Part shown: piece after piece, positions 34,964 to 43,925 of the stretch
Position numbering within the stretch: the stretch's first letter is position 1
Layout of the letters: every line of letters starts with the position of its first letter
Source of the DNA: Rhodoferax sp. BAB1
GTDB taxonomy: Bacteria > Pseudomonadota > Gammaproteobacteria > Burkholderiales > Burkholderiaceae_C
Direction: 5' to 3'
Assembly (NCBI RefSeq): GCF_013334205.1
Contig: NZ_CP054424.1
Coordinates: 2,252,001 to 2,316,000 of the forward strand
Length of the DNA stretch: 64,000 nt
Notes under the pieces: generated by a model
Database searches by the model: none
What the model was told of the DNA's origin: nothing
The model's input: the letters and a program-made list of their open reading frames with translations, nothing else
Position numbers and translations under genes: made by a program

Positions 34964-36122
34964 TATCCAGATCAAAGGACTGGTCAAGCAGTTCGGCGCC
35001 ACCCAGGTCCTCAAGGGCCTGGACCTGGACGTACGAGACGGCGAATTCCTCACCTTGCTCGGCTCGTCGGGCTGCGGCAAGTCCACCCTGCTGCGGCTGA
35101 TCGCCGGCCTGGACCAGCCCGATGCGGGGACGATCCACCTGGGTGAGCGCGACTTGCTGCAACTCTCGCCCAGCCAGCGCGACTGCGCCATGGTGTTCCA
35201 GTCCTACGCGCTCTACCCGCACATGACGGTCGGACAGAACATCTGCACACCGCTGCTGATGCGTGGCCTGAATTTCTGGCAGCGCCTGCCTACCCTGCGC
35301 TGGCTTTCGCCCGCCATCCGTCGCAAACACGCGGAGGTAGAAATCAGCGCACGCAAGGTCGCGCAAAGCCTCGGCATTGCAGATCTGTGGGATCGCAAGC
35401 CGGCCCAGCTCTCCGGCGGTCAACGCCAGCGCGTGGCCCTGGCGCGCGCCATGGTGCGTCACCCGGCCGTGTTCCTGTTCGACGAACCGCTGTCCAACCT
35501 CGACGCCAACCTGCGGCAGACCCTGCGCGCCGAGATTCGCCAGCTGCACGATCAACTCGGGGTGACTTTCATCTACGTGACCCACGACCAGCATGAGGCC
35601 ATGTCCATGTCGGACCGTGTCGCCGTCATGCGTGAAGGGCGAATTCTCCAACTGGGGACGCCCGACGAGATCTACAACCAGCCGGCGAATATCGAGGTCG
35701 CCCGTTTTGTCGGTGCGCCCCGCATCAACCTGCTGCAGGGCGAAATCCGCGGCAACGGCAGCGTCTGGTTGCTCGGCCGGCAAATTGGCCTCATTGACGG
35801 GATGCAAGGTCTCAATGGCGAGCCTCTACCCTGCCGGGTCGGATTCCGGCCGCAGACAAGAACGCAGGCTCTGGTGGACGGCCTGGAGATTCATGGCCGC
35901 GTCAGCGCCGTCGAGTACACCGGGGCGGAGTTGATCGCCACCGTCAAGCTGGCAACGTCGGAACAAAGCTGCGTCTTCTGCCTGCACAACAGTCATCCGA
36001 ACCTTCGCATCGGCGAGCTGCTTCGCGTCTGGATTCCGCTGGATCAGATTCACGTCTTCGGTGCCGACGGCCAGCGACTGGCCTTCCGCCCCCACGCCGT
36101 GCTGCTGGACGCCGCGGCCTAA
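34956..36122 (+). CDS. ugpC: ABC importer ATPase, UgpC/MalK type
   Basis: A 388-residue ATPase. Walker A is GSSGCGKST, the Q-loop FQSYALYPHM, the signature LSGGQRQRVALARAMV, Walker B VFLFDEPLSNLD and the switch His is in YVTHDQHEAMSMSD. After residue 240 comes the TOBE/regulatory domain typical of carbohydrate uptake (CUT1) ATPases. An unusual insertion near residue 95-120 (NFWQRLPTLRWLSPAIRRKH) lengthens the helical subdomain. It energises the UgpA/UgpE-like permeases downstream. The gene symbol marks family resemblance; glycerol-3-phosphate as substrate is inferred from neighbours. Confidence 0.88.
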   Translation: MPDIQIKGLVKQFGATQVLKGLDLDVRDGEFLTLLGSSGCGKSTLLRLIAGLDQPDAGTIHLGERDLLQLSPSQRDCAMVFQSYALYPHMTVGQNICTPLLMRGLNFWQRLPTLRWLSPAIRRKHAEVEISARKVAQSLGIADLWDRKPAQLSGGQRQRVALARAMVRHPAVFLFDEPLSNLDANLRQTLRAEIRQLHDQLGVTFIYVTHDQHEAMSMSDRVAVMREGRILQLGTPDEIYNQPANIEVARFVGAPRINLLQGEIRGNGSVWLLGRQIGLIDGMQGLNGEPLPCRVGFRPQTRTQALVDGLEIHGRVSAVEYTGAELIATVKLATSEQSCVFCLHNSHPNLRIGELLRVWIPLDQIHVFGADGQRLAFRPHAVLLDAAA

Positions 36123-36140
36123 ACCTCTCGGGCCCCACAC

Positions 36141-37010
36141 ATGCGCGTCCATCCGCTGAATACCTTGATGCTGCTCTCGCCAGCCACCGTGCTGCTGGTC
36201 GTGCTGCTGCTGCTGCCCGTCGCCGTCGTGGCCGTGATGTCCCTCACCGACTGGCAGTTCGGCGCCGCCACCCTGAACTGGATCGGCTTGGCGAACTACG
36301 TGGAGCTCTGGAGCGATCCGGTGTTTCGCAAATCCCTGGGCAACACCTTTCTCTATCTGGTCCTGGTCACCGGCGGCGCCGTCAGCATAGGCCTGGGCGC
36401 CGCCTTGCTGATCGAGTCCGACAGCCAATTGCGCGGCTTCTATCGCACGGCATTCTTCATGCCCGTGGCCTCGACACTGATCGCCATGGCCGTGGTGTGG
36501 CAGTTTCTGCTGCATCCCAGTGCCGGCATGGTCAACCACGTGTTGACGATAGTCGGCCTGACACCACGCGACTGGCTGAACGACCGACACGTGGCGCTTT
36601 ATTCGCTGGCCGCCATCGGCATCTGGCAGATGTCGGGCCTGGCTCTGGTGCTGTTCCTCGCGGGCCTCAAAAGCATCCCCCAGGACATCCGCGACGCCAG
36701 CGCCCTGGACGGGATCGCACACCCGTGGGAGCGCTTTCGCCGCATCACCTGGCCGCTGCTGGGGCCGACGACGCTGTTCGTGGTCACGGTCTGCGCCATC
36801 CGTGCCCTGCAGGTGTTCGACACCGTGCATGTGCTGACGCGCGGCGGCCCCAACAAATCGACCGAGGTGCTGCTGCACACGATCTACGCCGAAGGCTTCA
36901 GCTTCTTCCGCATGGGCTATGCCAGCGCCATGACCATCGTGTTCATTGCCGGCATCTTCTTCCTCACCCAGGTGCAACACGCCACCATGGAACGAAAGAC
37001 CCACTACTGA
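36141..37010 (+). CDS. ugpA: ABC importer permease, UgpA type
   Basis: A 289-residue inner-membrane protein with six hydrophobic segments. The EAA loop that contacts the ATPase reads IRDASALDGIAHPWERFRRITWPLLGP near residue 190-215. FYRTAFFMPVASTLIAMAVVW is the conserved start of the permease core. It belongs to the MalF/UgpA branch and pairs with the following permease, whose ATG overlaps its stop (TGATG). Confidence 0.88.
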   Translation: MRVHPLNTLMLLSPATVLLVVLLLLPVAVVAVMSLTDWQFGAATLNWIGLANYVELWSDPVFRKSLGNTFLYLVLVTGGAVSIGLGAALLIESDSQLRGFYRTAFFMPVASTLIAMAVVWQFLLHPSAGMVNHVLTIVGLTPRDWLNDRHVALYSLAAIGIWQMSGLALVLFLAGLKSIPQDIRDASALDGIAHPWERFRRITWPLLGPTTLFVVTVCAIRALQVFDTVHVLTRGGPNKSTEVLLHTIYAEGFSFFRMGYASAMTIVFIAGIFFLTQVQHATMERKTHY

Positions 37011-37843
37011 TGAACCGGCCTTCACTCCCTTTCCGCATTGCGCGCCACCTGCTGCTGATGACGGGCGCCCTGGTCTTTCTGACCCCGTTCATCTGGATGG
37101 TCCTGACCTCGCTCAAGCCGGCGGACGAGGTCTTCACCCGCGAACTGACCCTGCTGCCGACGCGGCTGGCCATGGTCGAAAACTACACCGAGGCCCTGAC
37201 ACGCGTGCCCTTGCTGCGCTACCTCTGGAACGGAGTCGTGGTCTGCGCGGCCATCCTGGTGCTGCAGATCCTGGTACTGCTGCCGGCGGCCTACGCCTTT
37301 GCCAAGCTCGAATTCCGGGGCAAGACCTGGGCCTGGCGCCTGGTCTTGCTCGCCCTGATGATTCCGCACCAGGCCACGGCCATCCCCATCTACGTGATGC
37401 TGCACCACGCGGGAATGCTCAATACGCTGTCGGCGCTGATCGTGCCCTTCTCGATCTCGGCCTTCGGCATCTTCCTGATGCGTCAGTTCTTCCGCACCGT
37501 CCCCGATGACCTCGTGCACGCGGCGCGTCTGGACGGCATGAGCGAGTTCGAGCTCGTCTGGCGTGTGATGCTCCCCACAGCGGTGCCGGCCCTCTTTGCC
37601 TTCGCCATCTTCTCGGTGGTCTGGCACTGGAACGACTATTTCTGGCCGCTGCTTGTGATCTCCTCGCCCGAACTGGCCACCCCCCCGCTGGGCACCATGT
37701 TCTTCCGCAATGAGGAGGCCGGCATCAATTACGGCCCGCTCATGGCCGGCACCGTCCTCATCACGGCGCCGCTGCTGCTTCTGTTCATCGCCGCCCAAAA
37801 GCGGTTTATCGAAGGCGTGACGCTGACCGGCGTCAAAGGCTGA
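37010..37843 (+). CDS. ugpE: ABC importer permease, UgpE type
   Basis: A 277-residue inner-membrane protein of the MalG/UgpE branch with six hydrophobic segments. The EAA loop is VHAARLDGMSEFELVWRVMLPTAVPAL. FLTPFIWMVLTSLKPADEVF and the C-terminal RFIEGVTLTGVKG are classical features of this branch. The start at 37010 overlaps the UgpA-type stop; the same frame is open further upstream inside ugpA but is not coding there. Confidence 0.9.
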   Translation: MNRPSLPFRIARHLLLMTGALVFLTPFIWMVLTSLKPADEVFTRELTLLPTRLAMVENYTEALTRVPLLRYLWNGVVVCAAILVLQILVLLPAAYAFAKLEFRGKTWAWRLVLLALMIPHQATAIPIYVMLHHAGMLNTLSALIVPFSISAFGIFLMRQFFRTVPDDLVHAARLDGMSEFELVWRVMLPTAVPALFAFAIFSVVWHWNDYFWPLLVISSPELATPPLGTMFFRNEEAGINYGPLMAGTVLITAPLLLLFIAAQKRFIEGVTLTGVKG

Positions 37844-37882
37844 ACCTCTCCCTCCCTCTCTATCCACCAAGGAGTCCATCCG

Positions 37883-39145
37883 ATGAAACGAATTTTTCTC
37901 AAATCCATGGCGGCCGGCGCGCTGCTGGCCTGCAGCCTGGCGCAGGCCCAGCCGGCGGTCGAAATCGTGGTCGACTACCCCTACGCAGGCATCTTCAAGG
38001 ACGTGCACGAAAAGATCGCACGTGACTTCATGGCCAAGTACCCGCAGTACAAGGTGTCCTTCCGCGCGCCCACTCCCGGCTATGAAGAGGCAACGCAGCA
38101 GTCACTCCGCCAGGCGGTTACCAACCAACTGGCTGACGTCTCCTATCAGGGCCTGAACCGTCAACGCGTTTTCGTCGACCGCGACATCGCCGTTGACATG
38201 ACACCCTTCATCAAAGCCGAGCAGAGCTGGGACAAGATGGGCTACGACAAGGCCCTGCTGTCCCTCGGCCAGGTCGGCAACAAGCAGGTCGGCATCGGCT
38301 TCTCGCTTTCGACCCCGATCGTCTATTTCAACGCCGACCTCGTCCGCAAGGCCGGCGTGGCACCGGATCAGTTCCCCACCACCTGGGAGGGCATCGCTGC
38401 GCTGGCACGGAAATCCAAGGCGGCCAACGCCGGCACCCAGAGCATGCACCTGGACTGGGAAATCACCGGGAACTGGATGTGGCAGGCGCTGGTGTTCTCC
38501 AATGGCGGCACCATGCTGACCCCCGACGAGAAGAAGGTGGCCTTTGACGGCCCGGCGGGCAAGGCCGCGATGCAGACCTTCGCCCTGGTCGTGAAGGACG
38601 GCGAGATGCGCAACGGGGCGCTCAACACCGCAAGCCAGGACTTTGTCTCCGGCAATCTGGCCATCCTGGTCACCTCGACGTCGCGCCTGGGTCTGATCAC
38701 CAAGCAGATCGGCAGCCGTTTCGATCTGCGCACTGCGCGCATGCCGATCGAGAAGAACGGTCGCCTGCCGGCCGGCGGCAATGTGGCCATGATGTTCGCC
38801 AAGGACCCGGCCAAGCAGAAAGCCGCCTGGGAATACATCAAGTTCGCCACGGGACCGCTGGGCGCCACGGCCATGGTTCATGGCACCGGCTACTTCCCGG
38901 CCAACACCATCCCCGCCAACGATGCCAACCTGCTCAAATCGTTCTACGAACAAAACCCGAACCATCTGACGGCCATCAAGCAGCTGCCGGTGTTGACGGG
39001 CTGGTACGCCTTCCCCGGTGAGAACGGCCTGAAGATCACCGACGTCATCAAGGATCACATCCAGACCGTGATCTCCAAGGAAACCACGCCGGAGAAGGCG
39101 CTCGCCGCCATGAGCCGCGACGTACAGGCCCTGCTGCCGCGCTGA
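37883..39145 (+). CDS. ugpB: ABC importer periplasmic binding protein, UgpB type
   Basis: A 420-residue extracytoplasmic protein with signal peptide (MKRIFLKSMAAGALLACSLAQA) and a family 1 solute-binding fold. Segments include VEIVVDYPYAGIFKDVHEKI at the start, FSLSTPIVYFNADLVRKAGV, FPTTWEGIAALARKSK, GNLAILVTSTSRLG and GGNVAMMFAKDPAKQKAAWEYIKF. AAGGAG lies 11 bases before the ATG. The order C-A-E-B differs from E. coli ugpBAECQ. The ligand is likely a glycerol-phosphate diester or ester given the linked phosphodiesterase and phosphatase, but sugar ligands are possible. Confidence 0.85.
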   Translation: MKRIFLKSMAAGALLACSLAQAQPAVEIVVDYPYAGIFKDVHEKIARDFMAKYPQYKVSFRAPTPGYEEATQQSLRQAVTNQLADVSYQGLNRQRVFVDRDIAVDMTPFIKAEQSWDKMGYDKALLSLGQVGNKQVGIGFSLSTPIVYFNADLVRKAGVAPDQFPTTWEGIAALARKSKAANAGTQSMHLDWEITGNWMWQALVFSNGGTMLTPDEKKVAFDGPAGKAAMQTFALVVKDGEMRNGALNTASQDFVSGNLAILVTSTSRLGLITKQIGSRFDLRTARMPIEKNGRLPAGGNVAMMFAKDPAKQKAAWEYIKFATGPLGATAMVHGTGYFPANTIPANDANLLKSFYEQNPNHLTAIKQLPVLTGWYAFPGENGLKITDVIKDHIQTVISKETTPEKALAAMSRDVQALLPR

Positions 39146-39951
39146 TGGAGACATGCCCCATGTTCAAGTTCATCCATCTCACGGACGTCCATCTCGTTGA
39201 GCAGGGGCATGCCCTTTACGGGCTGGACCCGGCCAGGCGATTGGCGCGCTGCATCGACAGCATGCTGGAGGAGCACGCGGATGCGGCGCTGTGCGTCGTG
39301 ACGGGCGACCTGGCCCACGTCGGCCACAAGGACGCCTACCGGCAGCTGGCCGAGCAGCTCGGCCGCCTGCCCATGCCGGTGCTGCCCATACTTGGCAACC
39401 ACGACGACCGGGCCAACTTCCGCGAGTTCTTCCCGCGCGTGCCGGTGGATGCCAATGGCTTCATTCAGTACGAAGTCCCCGTCGGCCCCTACCGCGGGCT
39501 GTTCCTCGACACCAACGAGCCCGGCGTCAGCCACGGCGTGCTCTGCGAGCAGCGCGCGCGGTGGCTGGCCGAACGGCTGGGCGAGGACGACCGGCCGGTG
39601 CTGCTGTTCATGCACCACCCGGCGTTCCCGCTCGGCATACCGTCGATGGACCGCATCTCCCTGCTGGATACGGCACCGTTCCAGCGCGCGCTGTCGGGGA
39701 AGACCCAGCGCATCAAGCACCTGTTCTTCGGTCACGTCCATCGCCCGATCTTCGGCTCGTGGCACGGCATCCCGTACTCCACGATGCGCGGCACCAACCA
39801 CCAGGTGGCCTTGCGGCTCGACGATACGGCCAAGATCCCGGGCAGTCACGAGCCGCCGCAATACAGCGTCGTCCTGCTGGGCGAGGAATCGATCACGGTC
39901 CATGTGCACGACTTCCTCGACCGCAGCGAGCGCTTCTGGCTGGGCGAATAG
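39145..39951 (+). CDS. Class III metallophosphodiesterase (GpdQ/CpdA-like)
   Basis: A 268-residue calcineurin-like enzyme with all metal motifs in order: HLTDVHL (DxH), VTGDLAHVG (GD), LGNHDD (GNHD), FMHHPAF (His) and FFGHVHRP (GHxH). This set defines cyclic-nucleotide and glycerophosphodiester phosphodiesterases. No signal peptide is present, so it acts in the cytoplasm on imported substrate. The start codon overlaps the ugpB stop (TGATG); an in-frame ATG at 39160 with GGAG 9 bases upstream may be used. It replaces UgpQ of the E. coli operon in position and presumably in role. Confidence 0.9.
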   Translation: METCPMFKFIHLTDVHLVEQGHALYGLDPARRLARCIDSMLEEHADAALCVVTGDLAHVGHKDAYRQLAEQLGRLPMPVLPILGNHDDRANFREFFPRVPVDANGFIQYEVPVGPYRGLFLDTNEPGVSHGVLCEQRARWLAERLGEDDRPVLLFMHHPAFPLGIPSMDRISLLDTAPFQRALSGKTQRIKHLFFGHVHRPIFGSWHGIPYSTMRGTNHQVALRLDDTAKIPGSHEPPQYSVVLLGEESITVHVHDFLDRSERFWLGE

Positions 39952-40078
39952 CAACATACGCCAGGGGCGCTGTTCGACCCATGGCGGACTCTCAGCGGCT
40001 TCGAAAGCAGACGCTCAACGTTTGAGGTGAGCGGATGCCGCAGGCAATCCGCGCTTGACTGACGTGTTATCCAATCCA

Positions 40079-40747
40079 CTACTTATTTGCGCCATTGATA
40101 CGCGAGTCAAAAATGGTGAGCTTGCCATTCTTGAAAATGAATTTCCGTACCACTTTGGACTTGGTCGCGGGTTTATTTGCCCCACCTTCTGAAGAAATTA
40201 CTTCTTCAACCAGATCCAGCTTTCCGTCGTTATCTAGATCCGAAAATTTCCATGAGACCTCCGTACTGGAGCAGCTACTAAGGTCGGCTGCACATCCGGA
40301 TTCAAACTCAGCCTGATGCAGAACTATTGCGTCCCATCCGTCAAACTGCACAATGGATTTAACTCCAGATTCTGTTCCCTGCCCAGAGCCAACAGATATC
40401 GCGACCACCTCCGAGACTCCGTCTCTGTCAAGATCAAAGACCTTGATACCCCCCCTCACTGGCTCAGCGATCTCTCGCACCTCCTGCAGCTGAGGGCGGA
40501 CTATGACTGTGCGGAACATTTCATTTCGCCCGCGGTCGAACGAAGCCTCCACAAGGTAGGCAACCTCCTTGCCTCGGAGACGAACTTGAATTGGTTTTCC
40601 AAGCAGATCCATTTCTTCATTCGACGCTGCTTTCCACCAACCTGCAATCATTTCCTTTGTCGGAGATGCTTCAGCCTTGGCAGAAGGGAGGCAAAAAAAG
40701 GAGAGTGCAATGAGTACGAGAACGCGGTTCGGCAAAAGGATTTTCAT
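40079..40747 (-). CDS. Secreted FG-GAP/VCBS-like protein of unknown function
   Basis: A 222-residue protein with a signal peptide (MKILLPNRVLVLIALSFFCLPSAKA). Two DxDxDG calcium-loop motifs, FDLDRDGVSEVVAI and FSDLDNDGKLDLVEE, are typical of FG-GAP/VCBS beta-propeller repeats, though too few for a full propeller. The gene is visibly poorer in G+C than its neighbours, which suggests horizontal acquisition. It is flanked by a phosphodiesterase gene (convergent) and the secretion operon. Function unknown. Confidence 0.7.
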   Translation of the reverse strand: MKILLPNRVLVLIALSFFCLPSAKAEASPTKEMIAGWWKAASNEEMDLLGKPIQVRLRGKEVAYLVEASFDRGRNEMFRTVIVRPQLQEVREIAEPVRGGIKVFDLDRDGVSEVVAISVGSGQGTESGVKSIVQFDGWDAIVLHQAEFESGCAADLSSCSSTEVSWKFSDLDNDGKLDLVEEVISSEGGANKPATKSKVVRKFIFKNGKLTIFDSRINGANK

Positions 40748-41029
40748 TTGCGGGCTAACGTGATAAAGATCGCAAAACCTGCGAAATAAAACGGCGATTC
40801 AACATCGTCAGTTTCATGGGAACGGATCTAGGTTATTGATCTGAAAGGACATCAATTGCCGTTGGTTCGATTGACACGGTGGATAAAAGAGCACGCTAAC
40901 TACCCAGCGACTTTCCCAAGTCTATGAGGCCTGAGGCGCTGGGCATATCCCCCAAAAGGGGCATAGAGAGACAGCTTCAGGGGCCGATCATTGTTATCCG
41001 CTCCTGGCCGATACCAGACAGCTTCCGCC
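40748..41029. other. Gap without gene between the FG-GAP gene and the HlyD gene
   Basis: About 280 bp, the first part AT-rich like the FG-GAP gene and probably containing its promoter. Short open frames here are unconvincing. CCCC-AAAA-GGGG near 40950-40962 is only a weak hairpin; no clear terminator for the leftward secretion operon was found. Confidence 0.5.
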
Positions 41030-41902
41030 TCACCGCGCCGACCCACTCAGCGGCACCCCCCGCCCCTTCACCCCCCGCAGCGCCGGAAAGTCCGCCTTGC
41101 AGCGCACCCCCGCCGGCAGCGCGGACGCGCTGTTGGGCAGCTCCAGGCGCACACCGAAGGTGCCGCTGGCCGCGTCGAACACGCTGTCGACGATGGTGAC
41201 GGTGGCCTTGTAGCTGCCGCCCAGGGCTTCGGGGGTGATCTCGGCCGTGCTCAGGCGCTTGATCTGGCCGTAGGCCTCGATGGGCAGCACCACCTCCACA
41301 CGCAGGGGCTTGACCTGGGCCAGCTTGAGGATGGGCTTGCGGCCCGTGCCGGATTCGGCCAGGTCGCCGGGGTTGAGCAGGCGGTCCATCACCACGCCCT
41401 CGAAGGGGCTGCGCAGGGAACGGCGGTTCAGCGCCTCGCTGGCCTGGCGGAACTCCAGGCGCGCCACCTCCAGCTCTTCCTGCACTTCCTTGTAGGCCGA
41501 TTCGGCCAGCAGTTTTTCGGCCTGGGCCTCGTCACGCGCCTGGGCTGCAACGAACTCCTTGTTGTGCAGTTCCTGCGAGCGCTCGAACTTCTTGCTGGCG
41601 TATTCCAGCCGGTTCCTGGCCGACTGCAGGCGCCCGCTGACCTGGGCGCGGTAACGCGCCAGCTCCACGCTGGACTGCTCCACCGAGGAGTCGAGCTGCA
41701 CCAGCACCTGGCCGGCCTGCACCCGGTCCCCGCGCTTGACCAGCACGCTGTGGATCACGCCCTCCACCGGGCTGCGCAGCTCCACGATCTGGTTGGGTTC
41801 GATCAGGCAGTCGTAGGGGTTGGCCTGCGCGCCGCCGGCGCCCAGCAGCAGGGCGAGCAGCGCCAGGCGGTGGCGCCTGTCCTTCGGTAAAAGCCTCATC
41901 AT
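41030..41902 (-). CDS. HlyD-family periplasmic adaptor (last gene of the giant-protein operon)
   Basis: A 290-residue membrane-fusion protein. A signal peptide or membrane anchor (HRLALLALLLGAGGAQA) precedes IVELRSPVEGVIHSVLVKRGDRVQAGQVLVQLD, the first lipoyl half. A coiled-coil hairpin follows (residues about 70-150, SSVELARYRAQVSGRLQ to EELEVARLEFRQA), then the second lipoyl half SLRSPFEGVVMDRLLNPGDLAESGTG and a beta-barrel. It is shorter than typical adaptors and lacks the usual membrane-proximal domain extension. The start overlaps the SecA-like stop (ATGATGA), so translation is coupled. It is the third HlyD-type protein of the operon. Confidence 0.85.
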   Translation of the reverse strand: MMRLLPKDRRHRLALLALLLGAGGAQANPYDCLIEPNQIVELRSPVEGVIHSVLVKRGDRVQAGQVLVQLDSSVEQSSVELARYRAQVSGRLQSARNRLEYASKKFERSQELHNKEFVAAQARDEAQAEKLLAESAYKEVQEELEVARLEFRQASEALNRRSLRSPFEGVVMDRLLNPGDLAESGTGRKPILKLAQVKPLRVEVVLPIEAYGQIKRLSTAEITPEALGGSYKATVTIVDSVFDAASGTFGVRLELPNSASALPAGVRCKADFPALRGVKGRGVPLSGSAR

Positions 41903-43923
41903 TCCCCCTTCCCCGTGAAAGCCAGCGACTGGTTGAGCTGGGTGTCCTGTTTGAGATTGGCGATGCGCAGGGCCGTGTGGCGGCGCTCGGTGGTCCACTG
42001 TGCCAGCCAGCGCAGGGCGCCGCAAGTCCAGGCCGGCAGGCGCGTGCCCTGCTGCAGCACGCGTTGCAAGAAGGCCGTGGGGCCGGGCACGGCCACGGTG
42101 TAGATGTCGTCCTGCAGCGAGACGATGGCCTGGCAGCTGCCAGCGTCGCCCTGGCGCGCGCAGCGGCCGAAGAGCTGGCGGTCCACCCGGCCCGAGTCAT
42201 GGAACTCGGTGAGGATGACGTGCAGGCCACCGCGTGCGTCCACGCCCTCGCCCAGTTCGATGTCGGTGCCGCGGCCCGCCATGTTCGTCGCCACCGTCAC
42301 GCGGCCGGCCTGGCCGGCTTCGGCCACCACGGCGGCTTCGTCGGCGTCCTGCTTGGCGTTGAGCAGGGCGTGGGTGATGCCCTGCGCGTGCAGCACGGCG
42401 CTGATCTCCTCCGAGGCTTTCACCGAACGGGTGCCGATCAGCACGGGGCGGCCCGCGGCGGCCAGGGCGCTGGCGGCCTGGGCCACGGCCTGCCACTTGG
42501 CGGCTTGCGTGGGCAGCAGGCGGTTGGGCAGGTGCACACGGCGCGAGGGCTTGTTCAAGGGCACACGCACCACCTGCAGGCCGTAGACGGTGCGGATCTC
42601 GCGCGCAGCTTCGGCGGCGGTGCCCGTCATGCCCGAGAGGTGCAGGTAACGCCGGAACAGGCGCTGGTAGGTCAGGCGCGCCAGGGTCTCGCGCCGCGGC
42701 GTGGGCTCCACCCGCTCCTTGGCCTCGATCATCTGGTGCAGGCCGCGTTCCCAGGAGCGGTCGGGCATGAGGCGGCCGGTGGATTCGTCCACGATCTGCA
42801 CCTTGCCTTCGGCCACCACGTAATGCTCGTCGCGCAGGTAGAGGTGGATGGCGGCCAGGGCCTGGCGCAGGCGCTCTTCTCTGGCACGCGCTGAGGTCCA
42901 GATGCCGCCCAGTTCGGCCGCGCGCTCTTCGGCATAGGCGTCGAGCCGGGCCTGGCCGCTGTCGGTCAGCAGCACGCGGTGGATCTGGCGTTCGACCAGG
43001 TAGTCCTCGCCCTCCTCCAGCTGCGCGGCCAATTCGAGCGCGGCAGCGCAGTCGGCCAGCTCTTCGGCCGCGCCGCGGCTGGCCGAGAGGATGAGCGGGG
43101 TGCGCGCCTCGTCGATGAAAACGCTGTCGGCCTCGTCGACCAGGGCGTAGTACAGGCCGCGCATCACCAGCGCCTCTTCGTGCGCGGCCTGGCCGCGCAG
43201 CAGGCGCGCGGCCTGGTGCAGGCGGCTGCCCTGGCCCTTGACGGCCACGCGGTCGCGCAGGTAGTCGAAGGCCACCTCCTTGTTGGTGGCGTAGGTGATG
43301 TCCTGCGCGTAGGCCAGTCTCCGCAGCGGCTTTTCCTGGCCCTGGAAGACCACGCCCACGCTCAGGCCCAGGAAGTCGTACAGGGGTTTCATCTTCGCGG
43401 CGTCGCGCTTGGCCAGGTAATCGTTGACCGTGATCACGTGCACCGGGTAACCGGCCAGGGCCACGGTGCAGGCCGGCAGGGTGGCGCAGAAAGTCTTGCC
43501 CTCGCCCGTGGCCATCTCGGCCAGGCGGCCGCGCAGCAGGGCGTAACCGGCCATGAGCTGGCTCTCGAAATGGCGCAGACCCAGGCAGCGCCCGGCCGCG
43601 GTGCGGATCAGGGCAAAACTCTCGGCCACCAGCTCGGGCGTGTAACCCTGGGCGCGCAGGCGCGCGCGCAAGGCGGTGGCCTGGGCGCGCAGCACTTCGT
43701 CGGGCAGCGCGTCCAGCGCCTCCGAGCGGGCCAGGGCGTCGCGCGCCACCCGGCGCATCACGCGCAGGTCACGCTGGAGCAGATCACGCAGCGGGGCGAA
43801 ACAGGCGGCATCGATGGCCAGGGCGGCGCGGTCGTGCCAGTGCAGCTCGGGCCGTGTGCGTTCGGCATAGGGGGAACCACGGGCCCAGAGCCGCGAACTG
43901 TAGGGCAGGACGGCGCTGGACAT
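41899..43923 (-). CDS. SecA-like preprotein translocase ATPase lacking the C-terminal domains
   Basis: A 674-residue protein (E. coli SecA: 901). Residues 138-144 are the Walker A region MATGEGKT, 163-172 read VITVNDYLAKRDA, 262-274 hold VDEADSVFIDEART (Walker B), and an internal preprotein-crosslinking-like region follows (about 280-400). GMTGTAAEAAREI, VLIGTRSVKASEEIS, VATNMAGRGTDIELG and FGRCARQGDAGS are the second nucleotide-binding domain. After that only about 80 residues remain, so the helical wing/scaffold is reduced and the zinc-binding tail is absent. The start at 43923 lies 2 bp after the M50-HlyD stop. It is not the housekeeping SecA and is probably a dedicated motor for this locus. 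Confidence 0.88.
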   Translation of the reverse strand: MSSAVLPYSSRLWARGSPYAERTRPELHWHDRAALAIDAACFAPLRDLLQRDLRVMRRVARDALARSEALDALPDEVLRAQATALRARLRAQGYTPELVAESFALIRTAAGRCLGLRHFESQLMAGYALLRGRLAEMATGEGKTFCATLPACTVALAGYPVHVITVNDYLAKRDAAKMKPLYDFLGLSVGVVFQGQEKPLRRLAYAQDITYATNKEVAFDYLRDRVAVKGQGSRLHQAARLLRGQAAHEEALVMRGLYYALVDEADSVFIDEARTPLILSASRGAAEELADCAAALELAAQLEEGEDYLVERQIHRVLLTDSGQARLDAYAEERAAELGGIWTSARAREERLRQALAAIHLYLRDEHYVVAEGKVQIVDESTGRLMPDRSWERGLHQMIEAKERVEPTPRRETLARLTYQRLFRRYLHLSGMTGTAAEAAREIRTVYGLQVVRVPLNKPSRRVHLPNRLLPTQAAKWQAVAQAASALAAAGRPVLIGTRSVKASEEISAVLHAQGITHALLNAKQDADEAAVVAEAGQAGRVTVATNMAGRGTDIELGEGVDARGGLHVILTEFHDSGRVDRQLFGRCARQGDAGSCQAIVSLQDDIYTVAVPGPTAFLQRVLQQGTRLPAWTCGALRWLAQWTTERRHTALRIANLKQDTQLNQSLAFTGKGE

Positions 43924-43925
43924 GC

